A DNA stretch of 64,000 bases from Pseudoalteromonas lipolytica (GCF_001306915.1 NZ_LJTC01000009.1:20619-84618), one strand, 5' to 3'. Counted from the stretch's first letter, positions 26,106 to 36,540 are shown. Program-made: numbers and translations. Notes: generated from the letters alone by a model not told the origin.

Positions 26106-26438
26106 ATGCACTTCCCTGATGACGAAAACGGTCAATTATTAGCTGAAATTGCTGACGCTGGTGTTGATTTAACCAGTATGCAAACTATCGATTTCTATAT
26201 TCTTTTTGAACAAAAGCCTGAAGCAGAGAAATTTGCTAAAGCGATAACAAGTGATGAGCTTGCCCCTTCAACAGAATTAACCAAGTGCCCAGATACAGGG
26301 GTGTGGGAAGTCATTACCCGTGTGAAGATGGTGCCAGAACACACCTTACTTAGCCAAACAGAACAATACTTAGAAAGCATCGCTAATGGCCATAATGGAT
26401 ATGGCGATGGCTGGGGTTTAATGGCCGAAGAGGAATAA
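26106..26438 (+). CDS. rraB: RraB-family regulator of ribonuclease E
   Basis: Acidic protein of 110 residues matching the RraB family, which in E. coli binds RNase E and modulates RNA decay. The family pattern is visible: FPDDENGQLLAEIADAGVDLTSMQTIDFYILFEQKPEAEKFAKAI, followed by the second half TGVWEVITRVKMVPEHTLLSQTEQYLESIA and an acidic glycine-rich tail (HNGYGDGWGLMAEEE). It is single-copy, convergent with radD, and shares with it a hairpin in the 25-bp gap. Assignment is by family resemblance; the target in this organism is inferred. Confidence 0.83.
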   Translation: MHFPDDENGQLLAEIADAGVDLTSMQTIDFYILFEQKPEAEKFAKAITSDELAPSTELTKCPDTGVWEVITRVKMVPEHTLLSQTEQYLESIANGHNGYGDGWGLMAEEE

Positions 26439-26453
26439 GCCACTCCTACATCT

Positions 26454-26487
26454 CGTAAGGGGATCAACTTAGTTGATTCGCCTTACG
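26454..26487. terminator. Composite hairpin at the rraB/radD junction
   Basis: Outer arms CGTAAGG (26454-26460) and CCTTACG (26481-26487) enclose an inner inverted repeat, ATCAACT and AGTTGAT. It spans the end of radD and the gap after rraB. No T-run follows on either strand, so termination is plausible but weakly supported. Confidence 0.4.
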
Positions 26488-28209
26488 AAAACTGCCCTGA
26501 TAATCAAAAAGCTTTTCTGCCACTTTCCAACCGTATTTTTTATTTTTACGCGCAATCACAAAATCGGGTGCAAGTAGTTGTTGTTGTAAATTAACAACCT
26601 GCTCCGCGCTTTGCCAATCTATTGGGGTAAAACCGGGTGCTGCTCGTTTACCAAACTGCTTATTAAAAATAAATCGCCCGGTGTCATTTGCTAAGTTAAA
26701 AACCTCATCACAACTAGCTCCATCTTCATCATAGTAGCTAATTTTAAGTAAACCTTTTGCGAGCAACTGTGCCGACAAACCACTACACCTTAATACCAAA
26801 GCATCTTTTAAATTAAGCGCTTCCCGCAGTTTATCATCAGGGTCTGCCATCATGGCACCACAAGACTGACACTGCCTTGCTGCAATGTCATTTTGCTCAC
26901 CACACTGCTCACATTCTTTAAAACGAAAACGATAATCACACTGTATTTGCTCTTCACCATCGTCCAGCAAGCCTTGGCAGCGCCTACCAAAATGCTCAAT
27001 CACTTTGCCTTCGCCATCAGTTTTACCCCAAAAAATATTCGCAAATCCACAGCCAGGGCATAGCACTTGAACTGGCTCATTATCACTTTGCGCTTTTTTA
27101 CTCCCTACCTCTGGGTAGAACAAATCAAAGCCATTACCAGCATAATCAATAACTAAGCAGTCTTTTTTTCCTTCGCTTAAACGAAGGCCTCGACCCACTA
27201 TTTGTTGATATAAACTGACAGATTCGGTGGGCCGTAAAATCGCAATATAATCAACGTGAGGGGCATCAAAGCCCGTCGTGAGTACGGATACATTAACCAA
27301 ATACTTTATTTTTTTGGCTTTAAATTGATTAATAATTCGATCACGCTCGTTATTATCAGTATCACCGGTGATAAGTGCCGTACTACCCTCAGGTAAGTAG
27401 CCAGTAATTTCTTTGGCATGCATCACGGTTGCAGCGAAGATCATCACACCATGACGCTGTTCACTGTACTCTATTACTTGCTTGATAATGGCTTTTGTCG
27501 CGCGGGTGCTGTCTTTTAATAACGCATTCATATTCTCAATGCCGTAACGACCAAATGAATCACTCGGCAGTGATGAAAAGTCATAATGGCTAATAGCTGC
27601 ATCGACTTCATGAGGCGGCGTTAAATAGCCGTTTTTGATCATATAGCGCAGCGGTAACTCAAAAATACACTTTTTAAATGGTGCGTCTTTATCACCTCTA
27701 ACAAAACCATGATAGTGATGATGATAAACCCAGCCCATTCCCATACGAAATGGTGTTGCAGTTAAACCAAGTACTTTAAGATTGGGGTTTTGTTTTTTTA
27801 GACTCGTTATCACCTGCCCGTACTGACTTTGTTCATCACCACTGACACGATGACATTCATCAATGATCAACAAAGAGTAAGCATCTGTAAGCTTATCGGT
27901 ATTACGTGCCAATGATTGCACACTCGCAAAGGTCACTTGCTCCGTTAATGACTTTTGTTTTAACCCCGCAGAAAAAATACTTGCCTTAAAGCCAAAGCTA
28001 ATATACTTCTCGGCGTTTTGTTCTACCAATTCTTTAACATGCGCAAGCACCATAATTTTTTGTTTGGCAATACGCGCAAGTTCAGCAATAACCAGGCTTT
28101 TTCCAGCCCCTGTTGGTAACACAATTAGTGCTGCGTCATCTGTTTGTCGAAAGTGAGCAACCGTGCGTGCTACGGCCTCTTGTTGGTAGGGTCTGAGTAC
28201 GTACTTCAT
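26464..28209 (-). CDS. radD: DNA repair helicase RadD (YejH)
   Basis: Superfamily 2 helicase-like ATPase of 581 residues, the length of E. coli RadD (586), which takes part in double-strand break repair and recombination. The N-terminus [16 protein letters not shown] is the family Q-motif region. Next come Walker A PTGAGKS, DECH ([12 protein letters not shown]), TATPFR and the C-terminal helicase [25 protein letters not shown] Cys-rich zinc-binding segment follows ([29 protein letters not shown]). It starts after a terminator downstream of the hns-like gene. Confidence 0.92.
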   Translation of the reverse strand: MKYVLRPYQQEAVARTVAHFRQTDDAALIVLPTGAGKSLVIAELARIAKQKIMVLAHVKELVEQNAEKYISFGFKASIFSAGLKQKSLTEQVTFASVQSLARNTDKLTDAYSLLIIDECHRVSGDEQSQYGQVITSLKKQNPNLKVLGLTATPFRMGMGWVYHHHYHGFVRGDKDAPFKKCIFELPLRYMIKNGYLTPPHEVDAAISHYDFSSLPSDSFGRYGIENMNALLKDSTRATKAIIKQVIEYSEQRHGVMIFAATVMHAKEITGYLPEGSTALITGDTDNNERDRIINQFKAKKIKYLVNVSVLTTGFDAPHVDYIAILRPTESVSLYQQIVGRGLRLSEGKKDCLVIDYAGNGFDLFYPEVGSKKAQSDNEPVQVLCPGCGFANIFWGKTDGEGKVIEHFGRRCQGLLDDGEEQIQCDYRFRFKECEQCGEQNDIAARQCQSCGAMMADPDDKLREALNLKDALVLRCSGLSAQLLAKGLLKISYYDEDGASCDEVFNLANDTGRFIFNKQFGKRAAPGFTPIDWQSAEQVVNLQQQLLAPDFVIARKNKKYGWKVAEKLFDYQGSFRKANQLS

Positions 28210-28236
28210 GTTATCGGACTATAATCGACATAAAAA

Positions 28237-28256
28237 AGGGAAGCATACGCTTCCCC
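28237..28256 (-). terminator. Terminator after the H-NS-like gene
   Basis: GGGAAGC (28238-28244) and GCTTCCC (28249-28255) form a 7-bp stem with a 4-base loop. On the minus strand it is followed by six T residues, the classic intrinsic terminator layout. Confidence 0.85.
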
Positions 28257-28278
28257 TGGTATTCTTTAAAGCAAAAAA

Positions 28279-28584
28279 TTAAGCAAGGTGTTTTGTTAAA
28301 TCGACACCTTGGAATGCTTTAGGTCGTTTACCACGGCCTGTCCATTCTACAATTTCGCCATTAAATTCGATGCGGTACTTCGGTTTTACCTTAGTGCGTT
28401 TGTCTGTTGTTACTACATCCTGTAGATCTTCTAATGTAAGTCCTTTTTCTTTTAGTAAATCGAGTACCTCTTTTTTAGCTTCTTGCTGTTGAGTATATTT
28501 CTCGATAGCTGTGTCGATTAGCTGTTTTGCTTTTTCTAATTCAGATAATGACGCAGATTTTACAAAAGATCGGATTTCTTTCAT
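28279..28584 (-). CDS. Short H-NS family nucleoid protein
   Basis: DNA-binding protein of 101 residues, shorter than E. coli H-NS (137). The N-terminal half is a charged helical coiled coil for oligomerisation (SLSELEKAKQLIDTAIEKYTQQQEAKKEVLDLLKEKG). The C-terminal half is the H-NS DNA-binding domain with the AT-hook-like loop: YRIEFNGEIVEWTGRGKRPKAF corresponds to the family WTGQGRTP region. H-NS proteins silence AT-rich and horizontally acquired DNA. The gene is isolated, with its own terminator, and lies 110 bases downstream of the hybrid kinase gene. Confidence 0.87.
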   Translation of the reverse strand: MKEIRSFVKSASLSELEKAKQLIDTAIEKYTQQQEAKKEVLDLLKEKGLTLEDLQDVVTTDKRTKVKPKYRIEFNGEIVEWTGRGKRPKAFQGVDLTKHLA

Positions 28585-28694
28585 TGAGAGCTCTCTTTAA
28601 TATTAAAGTTAAGTAAAATGTATAAACATGAATTAGTATATGCCCTATTCATAAAATAATCTATTCGACTCTAATTCTTTATCCTAACTTTTTA

Positions 28695-31600
28695 TTATAC
28701 CCATGCTCTGATCTGAACAATGACGTCTTTTAACTCAGTAATTAAATCAATAACAATAGCAGTATCATGATTATCAATAAACGTCTTTTCCGTATCTACA
28801 ATTAGTTTTGAGATAGGTGGATATTGAAGCATGACAAGCGCTCCTTTCAGTTTATGAATAGCAGCAGACATTTTATCCAACTCATCACTATTGAGGTGAC
28901 CTTCTAACGTACTCAAATCATCCTGCAAACTATTTATAAATACCTCTGCCAACATTTTTGCATCACTTTCGTTACCAAAAACATTAAGCCAATGCTGTAT
29001 ATCTTTGATCCCTTGCAAACTTACATTCTTACTATCTGTAATAATGTTTTCATCGTCTTTATTAAGATCAATAAATTCTGCAAGCCGATTATACAATTCA
29101 TTAAGTTTATACGGCTTAAACAAAACACTGTTCATGCCTGAGCTGAGAGCTTTATTTAAGCAGGTCTTAGAGTCATCTGCAGTAAAACCGATAATTGGCA
29201 AGTTCTGGAATTTTTCTATCGTCCTGATCTGTTCGGCTAACTTAAAACCATCTAAGTGAGGCATATGGCAATCTGTTAAGAGTAGATCAAAGTCCCCTTC
29301 TTCAAGCGCCCTTAAAGCAGCTAATCCATCCTCGACCATTACAGCTTTTATACCTAATTTTTGACATTGTTTTTCAAGTAATAATTGATTAGTTTTATTA
29401 TCTTCAGCAATTAAAATCTGGCCATATAAATGCGCTTTATCTGGGCTAATTATATCTAAGGTGGTATGAATATTATTAAGTAGCTCTCTTAATGAATCGG
29501 GATAAAGTGGTTCGATAGGTAGTAAATGACAATTACAATCATTTACTTGTTGAGTATTTCGGCTTAATGGCACAATAGTATACTTAGCAGCAATGCCTCC
29601 TTTTTTAGCACGCCACTGCTCTCCTAGTAACTCAACCATGTATTGCTCATCAATAATTAAATTTTCAGTCTGACTAAGTTCAGATAACTCCAAGGGCCAA
29701 TCAAGTATGGTATGTTTGACTGCCATGGTTCCAAGCAGCCGGACCAGCTCTTCACTTTTACTACAAACAATCCAATACCCAGATGATGTGCTTAATTGAG
29801 GCTTTTTAGTATGTTGCAATGGGATAGATAAATAAACATGCGTCCCCTTGCCGTATGTGCTAGACAAAGTGATACTGCCTTGCATCGCGTCAACCAGCTG
29901 TTTTACTAGCGCTAAGCCTAAGCCTGTTCCGCCAAATTGGCGTTGAAAAGAGTTATCGGCTTGCTCAAATGGTTTATAGATTTGAGCAAGCTCTTCAGTT
30001 GTCATCCCCTTACCGGTATCTGTAATTGTGATATTTAACAACTGTTTCTCAAACTTTACCTCGCAAGTTATTGAGCCCTGACTTGTGAATTTAACTGCAT
30101 TACTTAGTAGGTGTGATAAAACATGCATTAAATGATTAATATCAACCGATGTCGATGTGTAAGCAGCAGTCAGCCAATTTAAATTGAAATGAAGTCCCTT
30201 CTGTTTAGCCTGATGTTCATGTGCTCGTAGAATGCGACACAAATGAGTTTCCAAATCAACATTCTCAACAACTACTTCGATGTTACCCGTACTAGTGTCT
30301 GCAAAATATAGAATATCATCAACTAAACCTTGTAGTTTAGTTACTGAAACCTCAATGTGTTCGATTAAAGTAGATTGCTCACTGTCTACTTGTGATGATT
30401 TTAAAAGCTCAATAAAACCATTTACCCCAGATAAAGGCGTCCTTAATTCATGACTCATCGTCGCAATAAAACGACTTTTAACTAAATCAGCTTGAAGCGC
30501 CTGTTGGTTGGCCTTATTTAATTCAACTTGATGATGTTTGAGTAAGCTAATATCTAATAAGATACCATTCCACCTAACCCCTTGTTGTATGTCATTGCCT
30601 TTTGTTTGTGCATTGGCAATATAACGGCACCAAACTTTTTGGCCAAGATTATTAATTCTAAACTCAATATCAATCATGCCTTTGCGCTTACTTGCTTGCT
30701 TAAAGGCTTTAGCTATTTGCACCCGGTCTTCATCAACAATACAAGGGGAAATACATCCGGTCATACCGCGGCTATTGAGTTGTCTTGATGTTACCCCCAA
30801 TAAACTTTGCGCCCCTTTGCTAATATAGGTATAACACCCTTCACCATTATCATAATATTCATACTGAAATACCCCGCCAGGGATAGTATCAGTAATCGTT
30901 TGTAATAATTGTTGAACCGCTTGGTTTTCCCTTTGAAGGTTATGATGTTCAGTCAAATCAGTGATGACGGTCATAATCCCAGCCAACTGACCATCAACTC
31001 CAAGATATGGCTTTTTAGTGTAGAGAAGCTCAAGCTTCTTTCCTACTTTATTGGTAAAGTTCATTTGACGATTAAAAACTTTTCCAGAGTGCAAGCTTTG
31101 CTTATTCTGCGTCAATAACTGGCTAACTTGTGCTAACTCGTCACGTAAATACCGTTTTTTTTCGTCCCATAAATGAGCAAAATTATCCTTATAGGCTTTG
31201 TTCCACATTATCCTTTTTTGCTCAGAATCTTGTATCACTACCATTGTAGGTAAATCATCGATGAGTTTTTGAGTGAAGTTCAATTTACTTAACGCAACTT
31301 GCTCAGCCTCTTTTCGTTTTGAAATCTCACGGTTTATGGTAATCCGCCAGCTAACAAAATAAATAATCGAAATACAGATAAGAATTAAGGTTAAAATTGC
31401 AGTTGTATTAACGGTGGTTTTGTCATATCCACGCTCGATATTAAAAATACCATGACGATTGACAATATGATTGAAGTCATTGCTCGTTAGTGTTTTGAAA
31501 AGGCTTTCAAGTAAACTGACTAATTCAGTAAAGTTTTTATTCACAAGGAAATAGATCGGCTGATTATATCGGTATTTAGGGTTGATATAAAATTCGCCTA

Positions 31601-32894
31601 TGTAAAACTGATTTAATTGATATGCCGCAATGCTTTGCGGTAAGATAACACTATCAATCGTGTCGTTCCTCAAAGCATAAAAAAGTGTCACAATTGAGCT
31701 AAATGACACCGTTTCTAAATTCTCAGCACTTGGCAGCTTCTTTTTTGGATCTGCAAACAGATCTATATAACCAATACGCTGAGTTTTACTCGAACGTTTA
31801 GAAATTAAAACCATTTCTACGCTTACGTGCGGCGGTAAAGCAATCAAAACACCTTCATTAATTCTTGTTGGTGTCATCGTCGGAATGAGATCGATCTTAT
31901 TCGCTAAAAATAATCTTTCTAATTCTTTGGAATTTGCAGCAGGGATATATTTAAACTGGAACCCACTTCGTTCAGATAGTAACTCAAGGGTATCATTTAA
32001 ATAGCCTGTAGCTTCGCCAATTTGATTTGTGTCATTAATTGGAAACAAACCATCAATAAACGAGAACGTAAGTAAATAATTATTGTTGCCTTTCACACTT
32101 ACTTTATTGAATTCACGTTTGAATTGACTATAGGCTTTTGCGGCCAAATATTCTTCACTTGCCGAACTTTCCCATAATTGTTTCGTGGTTGGAGAGATAG
32201 ATGCTAAAAAAGAATTAACTTGATTACGTAAAGCCGTCTTCTGTTGGTTGAACATGACATGAAATGTTTCACTAGAAAGCCAGATAGGACTTACAACTTT
32301 AAGACCGTCTTTACCACGATTTTTTAACTGATGAGACAAAACTGAATAATCACCTAAAAAAGCATCAAATGAGCCATCCGCCACTTTTTTAAACGCATCA
32401 TCTGGTTTTATAAACCGATTTATATAAAGCGCCCCATTTTCTGCTAGATATTCGCAATGCGAACTCCCAGTGATACAAACCCATCGTAAACTAGCAAAGT
32501 TCTTTAAGGCACTATTCGCAATAGATTGATTTACAACTATTCCACGTGGACCTTCCATAAAGGGTGTTGAAAATAAATAATGTTTTTTACGTTGCGTGGT
32601 TTTATTCAATCCAACCGCAAAGTCTATTTCACCAGCTTTAAGTCCGTCCAGAAGCTCGTCAAGACTGTCGTAAACTCGGTACTCTAAATCGGCACCAGCT
32701 AAACGCGCTATTTCGTTACTGTAACCAACAATTACACCAGTATATTGACCATTTGCGTCTTGGGTGTGATAAGGAAAAAAATTATAACTTACGATACCCG
32801 CTTTGAGTTGCGTCGCAGAAGCAATACAAGAGAATAAAAGCGTAATAGCATAAAGGTAAAAGAGAAATCGTCGTTTCAGAACTAAACCAAGCAA
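28695..32894 (-). CDS. BvgS/EvgS-type unorthodox hybrid sensor histidine kinase
   Basis: Protein of 1399 residues. A signal/anchor segment is followed by two periplasmic solute-binding protein family 3 domains (about 27-250 and 265-490) and a transmembrane helix (about 495-518). In the cytoplasm come two PAS-like domains (about 540-650 and 660-790), a HisKA domain with His815 (ATMSHELRTPLSG), an HATPase (N, G1 and G2 boxes, DTGKGM and GGTGLGLAL), a weak receiver-like segment without an obvious phosphoacceptor (about 1045-1140), a true receiver with Asp1208 (LLTDCHMPHLDG), and an Hpt domain with His1347 (AAIHKLKGAL). The layout gives a His-Asp-His phosphorelay that needs a separate response regulator, which is not encoded nearby. 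The periplasmic domains may sense an amino acid, pH or redox signal. Confidence 0.92.
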   Translation of the reverse strand: MLGLVLKRRFLFYLYAITLLFSCIASATQLKAGIVSYNFFPYHTQDANGQYTGVIVGYSNEIARLAGADLEYRVYDSLDELLDGLKAGEIDFAVGLNKTTQRKKHYLFSTPFMEGPRGIVVNQSIANSALKNFASLRWVCITGSSHCEYLAENGALYINRFIKPDDAFKKVADGSFDAFLGDYSVLSHQLKNRGKDGLKVVSPIWLSSETFHVMFNQQKTALRNQVNSFLASISPTTKQLWESSASEEYLAAKAYSQFKREFNKVSVKGNNNYLLTFSFIDGLFPINDTNQIGEATGYLNDTLELLSERSGFQFKYIPAANSKELERLFLANKIDLIPTMTPTRINEGVLIALPPHVSVEMVLISKRSSKTQRIGYIDLFADPKKKLPSAENLETVSFSSIVTLFYALRNDTIDSVILPQSIAAYQLNQFYIGEFYINPKYRYNQPIYFLVNKNFTELVSLLESLFKTLTSNDFNHIVNRHGIFNIERGYDKTTVNTTAILTLILICISIIYFVSWRITINREISKRKEAEQVALSKLNFTQKLIDDLPTMVVIQDSEQKRIMWNKAYKDNFAHLWDEKKRYLRDELAQVSQLLTQNKQSLHSGKVFNRQMNFTNKVGKKLELLYTKKPYLGVDGQLAGIMTVITDLTEHHNLQRENQAVQQLLQTITDTIPGGVFQYEYYDNGEGCYTYISKGAQSLLGVTSRQLNSRGMTGCISPCIVDEDRVQIAKAFKQASKRKGMIDIEFRINNLGQKVWCRYIANAQTKGNDIQQGVRWNGILLDISLLKHHQVELNKANQQALQADLVKSRFIATMSHELRTPLSGVNGFIELLKSSQVDSEQSTLIEHIEVSVTKLQGLVDDILYFADTSTGNIEVVVENVDLETHLCRILRAHEHQAKQKGLHFNLNWLTAAYTSTSVDINHLMHVLSHLLSNAVKFTSQGSITCEVKFEKQLLNITITDTGKGMTTEELAQIYKPFEQADNSFQRQFGGTGLGLALVKQLVDAMQGSITLSSTYGKGTHVYLSIPLQHTKKPQLSTSSGYWIVCSKSEELVRLLGTMAVKHTILDWPLELSELSQTENLIIDEQYMVELLGEQWRAKKGGIAAKYTIVPLSRNTQQVNDCNCHLLPIEPLYPDSLRELLNNIHTTLDIISPDKAHLYGQILIAEDNKTNQLLLEKQCQKLGIKAVMVEDGLAALRALEEGDFDLLLTDCHMPHLDGFKLAEQIRTIEKFQNLPIIGFTADDSKTCLNKALSSGMNSVLFKPYKLNELYNRLAEFIDLNKDDENIITDSKNVSLQGIKDIQHWLNVFGNESDAKMLAEVFINSLQDDLSTLEGHLNSDELDKMSAAIHKLKGALVMLQYPPISKLIVDTEKTFIDNHDTAIVIDLITELKDVIVQIRAWV

Positions 32895-33130
32895 AAGTAA
32901 ATAACTAGCTACATTCTAGCAGTGAAATTTAAATACTCAATTTTTGTTTAAAACTAGCTACTATAAAAATTAACAAATAGATGATTCGATACAGACGTAC
33001 AGTCGCCATTCGAATAAAGATTGCGTTAATTATTTAAAAATAGCATGCGCATATTTTCCACCTCTAAACTATTGCAAAAGCCAATGGGTATGAAGTAAGA
33101 AATAATCAAGAGCAGTTAATTAAACTAAAA

Positions 33131-33156
33131 AAAACCCACTTTAGTCAGTGGGTTTT
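33131..33156. terminator. Bidirectional terminator
   Basis: AAAACCCACT (33131-33140) pairs perfectly with AGTGGGTTTT (33147-33156) around a 6-base loop, with a T-run on each strand. It ends the minus-strand TonB receptor gene at 33173; it is upstream of the kinase gene, so read-through into the kinase is prevented. Confidence 0.85.
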
Positions 33157-33172
33157 TATTTTTATTTACACA

Positions 33173-35995
33173 TTAAAAGCTTTGTGAGTATCGGAAGTAC
33201 AATTGACGACCAATATCAAAGCCACCGTAATATGAATAAGTAGAACTTGGGCCTGAGTACATAATAGGACCACGTTTATCAAATACATTGTTAGCACCAA
33301 TAGAAAGCTTAGATTCCCAAGGCGTATTATAAGTGAACTGTAGGTCGTTAAATGTAGTAGAGCCTACTTTATTTTTAGGCACAACTACACCATTAGTCCA
33401 ATCACGTTGGAAGTTTGGATCACTACAACGGTCTTCAAAATAACAGTCCTCACGCATTGAAGAGAAATAACGCATCGCCCAGTTTGCACTGAAATCTCCA
33501 TACGTCCAATTCAAGCCAAAGTTAGCACGTGTTCTAAATGTATCTCCATGACCTACATCTGATTCAACTTTAGTTGTTGGATCATTTGTCGATTTTGAAT
33601 CATATTTTAGTAAGTATGTGCTATCTAGAGTTGCACGGAAGTCACCAAAACCAGTTTCAAATGCATATGCTAATGATAGATCAATACCTGATGTTTCAGT
33701 GAAACCAGCATTGCGCGTACCATATGTTAAATCGTTAACAATTGAGTTGTTCGGATCACGTGAAAACATTGCACATCGTGATTCATCACCGCCAATATAA
33801 CAATCTTTTAAGATCTCATTTGGTGAGTCAGAAACTACCGTGTCAGTGATTTTAATACTCCACCAATCAAGGATGATATCAAGGTTTTCAACATAACTTG
33901 GGTTGTAAACAAAACCAACGGTTTTACTGACAGACTCTTCTGGTTGTAACAGTGGATTTGAACCACTATTGAATGGCACTGGTGTTTGAGCTGCAGGGCC
34001 AGTCGTCGGCACAAAGCCTTGTTGTAACTGACGGTAATCAGCTGGTACATCTTGTAAACAGCGCGCAGAGCCAGCTGCTGTACCATAAACTGAATCACAT
34101 GGATCGATAAAGCCTGTTGTAAAAGTTTGAGAACCACCACCATACAAGTTACTAATTGTTGGAGCTCGGAAGCCTTCAGCCCAAGTACCGCGAACCAATA
34201 AATCATCAGTTGGACGCCACTCAATGCCTACTTTACTGTTCGTTGTATCACCAAAAGTACTGTAATCTGAGTAACGAGTCGCAAGACTAACGTTTAGAGA
34301 CTTAGCACCAACAACATCAGATAAAATAGGAACATTTAACTCTGCGTAACCTTCAGTAACATCGTAACCGCCACCCGTTGCACCAGATGCAAGAGTAGTA
34401 CTTTGACCGAGTTGCGCTAGTGCATCAGGGTTATACTCACCCGACTCTTTACGATACTCAGTACCAACAGCGAAAGTTAATGAGCCTGCAGGTAACTCTG
34501 CAAGTAAACCACTTATGTTAGCAAAGTACATTGTTGTTTGAGTTTCACCACGATAATGCAGTGTAGGATACAAGAAGTCTTGTACATCAGGATCTGCTAG
34601 CGAGTTTTCAACAGGCCCTGCACCGAAGCCTGCTAAAGGATTCCACGCAACACACTCAGCTGATGAAATTGGATCATCTTCAGTACCACACTGAACTTCT
34701 CCCGATGCGTTTAAAAATGAAGGGCCAGTAGCGGCTTCAATAGCAGGCTTATAGAAGTTACCGTTGTCTACTTGAACAGTTGTGCTCTTGCTGTAAACAC
34801 CACCAACATCCCAGTCAAAATAACGATTAGCTAACTCGAAAGAGCCTTCTAATGCGGCAGTAAAACGTAAAGTATCTTGATTACTTTCAGTTGTACGTGG
34901 AACTTCCCAACCACGACGAGTAAATGAAACATCTTCGCCAACTGGGTTAAAATAGCTATCACCACTTAACACAAAGCCATCTGACGCTGATTGATATGGA
35001 TAACCTGCTACCTGACGTAACGCTTCACGTTCACTATATCCGATATCACTTGTAAAACTAACACTATCAGTAATATCGTAGTTAGAGCTGATATAAAGAG
35101 AGCGTGCACTTAAAGGCGTTTCTAAATGCATTTGGTCAATTGAATTACTTGAACCATTTTCATAAGTTTGCGGTTCAAAATCGTCAAAAGATGAAGCATT
35201 GCCTGGGCGCTTAGCAACCCACCATTGATCATTATAATAAAAACGACCATATTGACCCACTAAAGTACGGTTATTTGGAATATCATAACCTGGATATGAT
35301 ACTTCTGAGAAAGAACGGTCTCTCGCCCATACATCACTTTCATCACGCCACTCAGCACCTAAAGTAATTGAACCCTTTTCTCCCGAAAAGCCAGTGACCA
35401 TACTAATGTTTTTCTTCTCACCATCACCATCGTCATAGCCACCGCCGTATACTGTGAACTCAAGACCTTCATAGTTTTTACGAGTGATAATATTAACAAC
35501 ACCAGCCATTGCATCTGAACCGTACATTGCAGACGCGCCATCTTTTAACACATCAATACGTTCAACCATTCCCATTGGAATAGCCGAGATATCTTGATAA
35601 CCAGAGGTAGTAATACCCAAACGCTTACCATTGATTAAAACTAAAGTACGGCTGGCGCCTAAGTTACGAAGGTTGACGTAGTTACCACCCACATTCTCAC
35701 CAGACACTAATGGCTCAGAACGACTGATTGGCGGTGAACCAGCTGCAGACATATTTTCAATCAAATCAATAACAGATGTGAAACCTTGATTAGCAATATC
35801 TTCACGACTTATTGTTTGGATTGGTTGTGCTGTTTCAAGGTCAGTAGAGCGAATACGTGACCCCGTTACTTCGATACGCTCTACTTTTTCTGCACCTTCA
35901 TCTGCAGCTACTGCAGAAACTGAAAATGCTGACGTTGATGCTGCGCCAAAAGCAATTGCTAAACGCACTGCTTTTGAAACTTTATTATTTAACAT
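33173..35995 (-). CDS. TonB-dependent receptor, paralogue A
   Basis: Outer-membrane TonB-dependent receptor of 940 residues from the ATG at 35995, chosen because AGGGAGA lies just upstream; the ORF could extend 8 codons further to 36019. A signal peptide (MLNNKVSKAVRLAIAFGAAS..., cut near AVA-ADE) precedes a TonB-box-like VERIEVTGSRI. The plug follows (GFTSVIDLIENMSAAG, YVNLRNLGASRTLVLINGKR, IDVLKDGASAMYGSDAMAGVVNIIT), then a 22-strand barrel ending RQLYFRYSQSF with terminal Phe. The plug pattern matches receptors of the group often annotated as colicin I-like or peptide/sugar receptors. The ligand is unknown. Its first 40 residues are nearly identical to those of paralogues B and C, while the barrels diverge strongly. 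Confidence 0.93.
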   Translation of the reverse strand: MLNNKVSKAVRLAIAFGAASTSAFSVSAVAADEGAEKVERIEVTGSRIRSTDLETAQPIQTISREDIANQGFTSVIDLIENMSAAGSPPISRSEPLVSGENVGGNYVNLRNLGASRTLVLINGKRLGITTSGYQDISAIPMGMVERIDVLKDGASAMYGSDAMAGVVNIITRKNYEGLEFTVYGGGYDDGDGEKKNISMVTGFSGEKGSITLGAEWRDESDVWARDRSFSEVSYPGYDIPNNRTLVGQYGRFYYNDQWWVAKRPGNASSFDDFEPQTYENGSSNSIDQMHLETPLSARSLYISSNYDITDSVSFTSDIGYSEREALRQVAGYPYQSASDGFVLSGDSYFNPVGEDVSFTRRGWEVPRTTESNQDTLRFTAALEGSFELANRYFDWDVGGVYSKSTTVQVDNGNFYKPAIEAATGPSFLNASGEVQCGTEDDPISSAECVAWNPLAGFGAGPVENSLADPDVQDFLYPTLHYRGETQTTMYFANISGLLAELPAGSLTFAVGTEYRKESGEYNPDALAQLGQSTTLASGATGGGYDVTEGYAELNVPILSDVVGAKSLNVSLATRYSDYSTFGDTTNSKVGIEWRPTDDLLVRGTWAEGFRAPTISNLYGGGSQTFTTGFIDPCDSVYGTAAGSARCLQDVPADYRQLQQGFVPTTGPAAQTPVPFNSGSNPLLQPEESVSKTVGFVYNPSYVENLDIILDWWSIKITDTVVSDSPNEILKDCYIGGDESRCAMFSRDPNNSIVNDLTYGTRNAGFTETSGIDLSLAYAFETGFGDFRATLDSTYLLKYDSKSTNDPTTKVESDVGHGDTFRTRANFGLNWTYGDFSANWAMRYFSSMREDCYFEDRCSDPNFQRDWTNGVVVPKNKVGSTTFNDLQFTYNTPWESKLSIGANNVFDKRGPIMYSGPSSTYSYYGGFDIGRQLYFRYSQSF

Positions 35996-36008
35996 TTGAA
36001 TCTCCCTG

Positions 36009-36027
36009 GTCATATCCATGTTATGAC
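36009..36027 (-). promoter_or_regulatory. Leader hairpin before paralogue A ribosome-binding site
   Basis: GTCATA (36009-36014) pairs with TATGAC (36022-36027) with a 7-base loop. On the minus strand the stem ends two bases before AGGGAGA. The same arrangement occurs before paralogues B and C. Confidence 0.55.
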
Positions 36028-36081
36028 TCTATTAATTTATTTAAACCCATAAAAGGTACTAGTACCCTTTAAGGGAATTAA

Positions 36082-36111
36082 ATACTAATAGTATGGAGAG
36101 TTTTTGGTCAA
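36082..36111 (-). promoter_or_regulatory. Putative sigma-70 promoter of paralogue A
   Basis: TTGACC (-35, 36106-36111) and TAGTAT (-10, 36082-36087) on the minus strand are 18 bases apart. The same pair with the same spacing lies upstream of paralogue B, which supports function. The leader to the ATG would be about 80 bases. Confidence 0.55.
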
Positions 36112-36540
36112 CAGCTTTTTAACTCATTATTTTCAATGTAAATTTTTTAAACAAACAACATCCCACAATTAGAGATAATAAGTTTACATAATTTAAAACC
36201 ACTCATTAACAAATAAAATTAAAAAATAATTACCAAATTGTTTAAACCCAGAAAAGGCAATTACAAACTTAAAAGTGGTTGCAAAAAACCGTAAATTGTA
36301 AACAAAAAGAAAAGGGGTTAACAGCAATGTGGTTTTTTAAATCTACTGATAAATGAGCTTTTGTCAGTATGATTATTTCAAGTGACTTTCGAGTTATAAA
36401 AACTTACATACTCCTAAAATCAAGAGAGCAACAGTCAAGAAAGCAACCACATGGATAGGAAGGAAAAAACCTCATAAGATTTATGTGGTGAGCAAATGAA
36501 ACAACCATTTAAAAATTCATCATACTGGTATTTAAAAAGT
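36112..36540. other. AT-rich intergenic region between paralogues A and B
   Basis: About 430 bases with no ORF or RNA that I could recognise. TTAAACCCAGAAAAGG near 36241-36256 resembles TTAAACCCATAAAAGG in the leader of paralogue A (36041-36056), possibly a decayed copy of that leader. Confidence 0.3.

Noticed and set aside
36082..36111. Insertion sequence or transposon between receptor genes
   Set aside because: No transposase ORF and no terminal inverted repeats; the repeated leader sequence is explained by paralogy.
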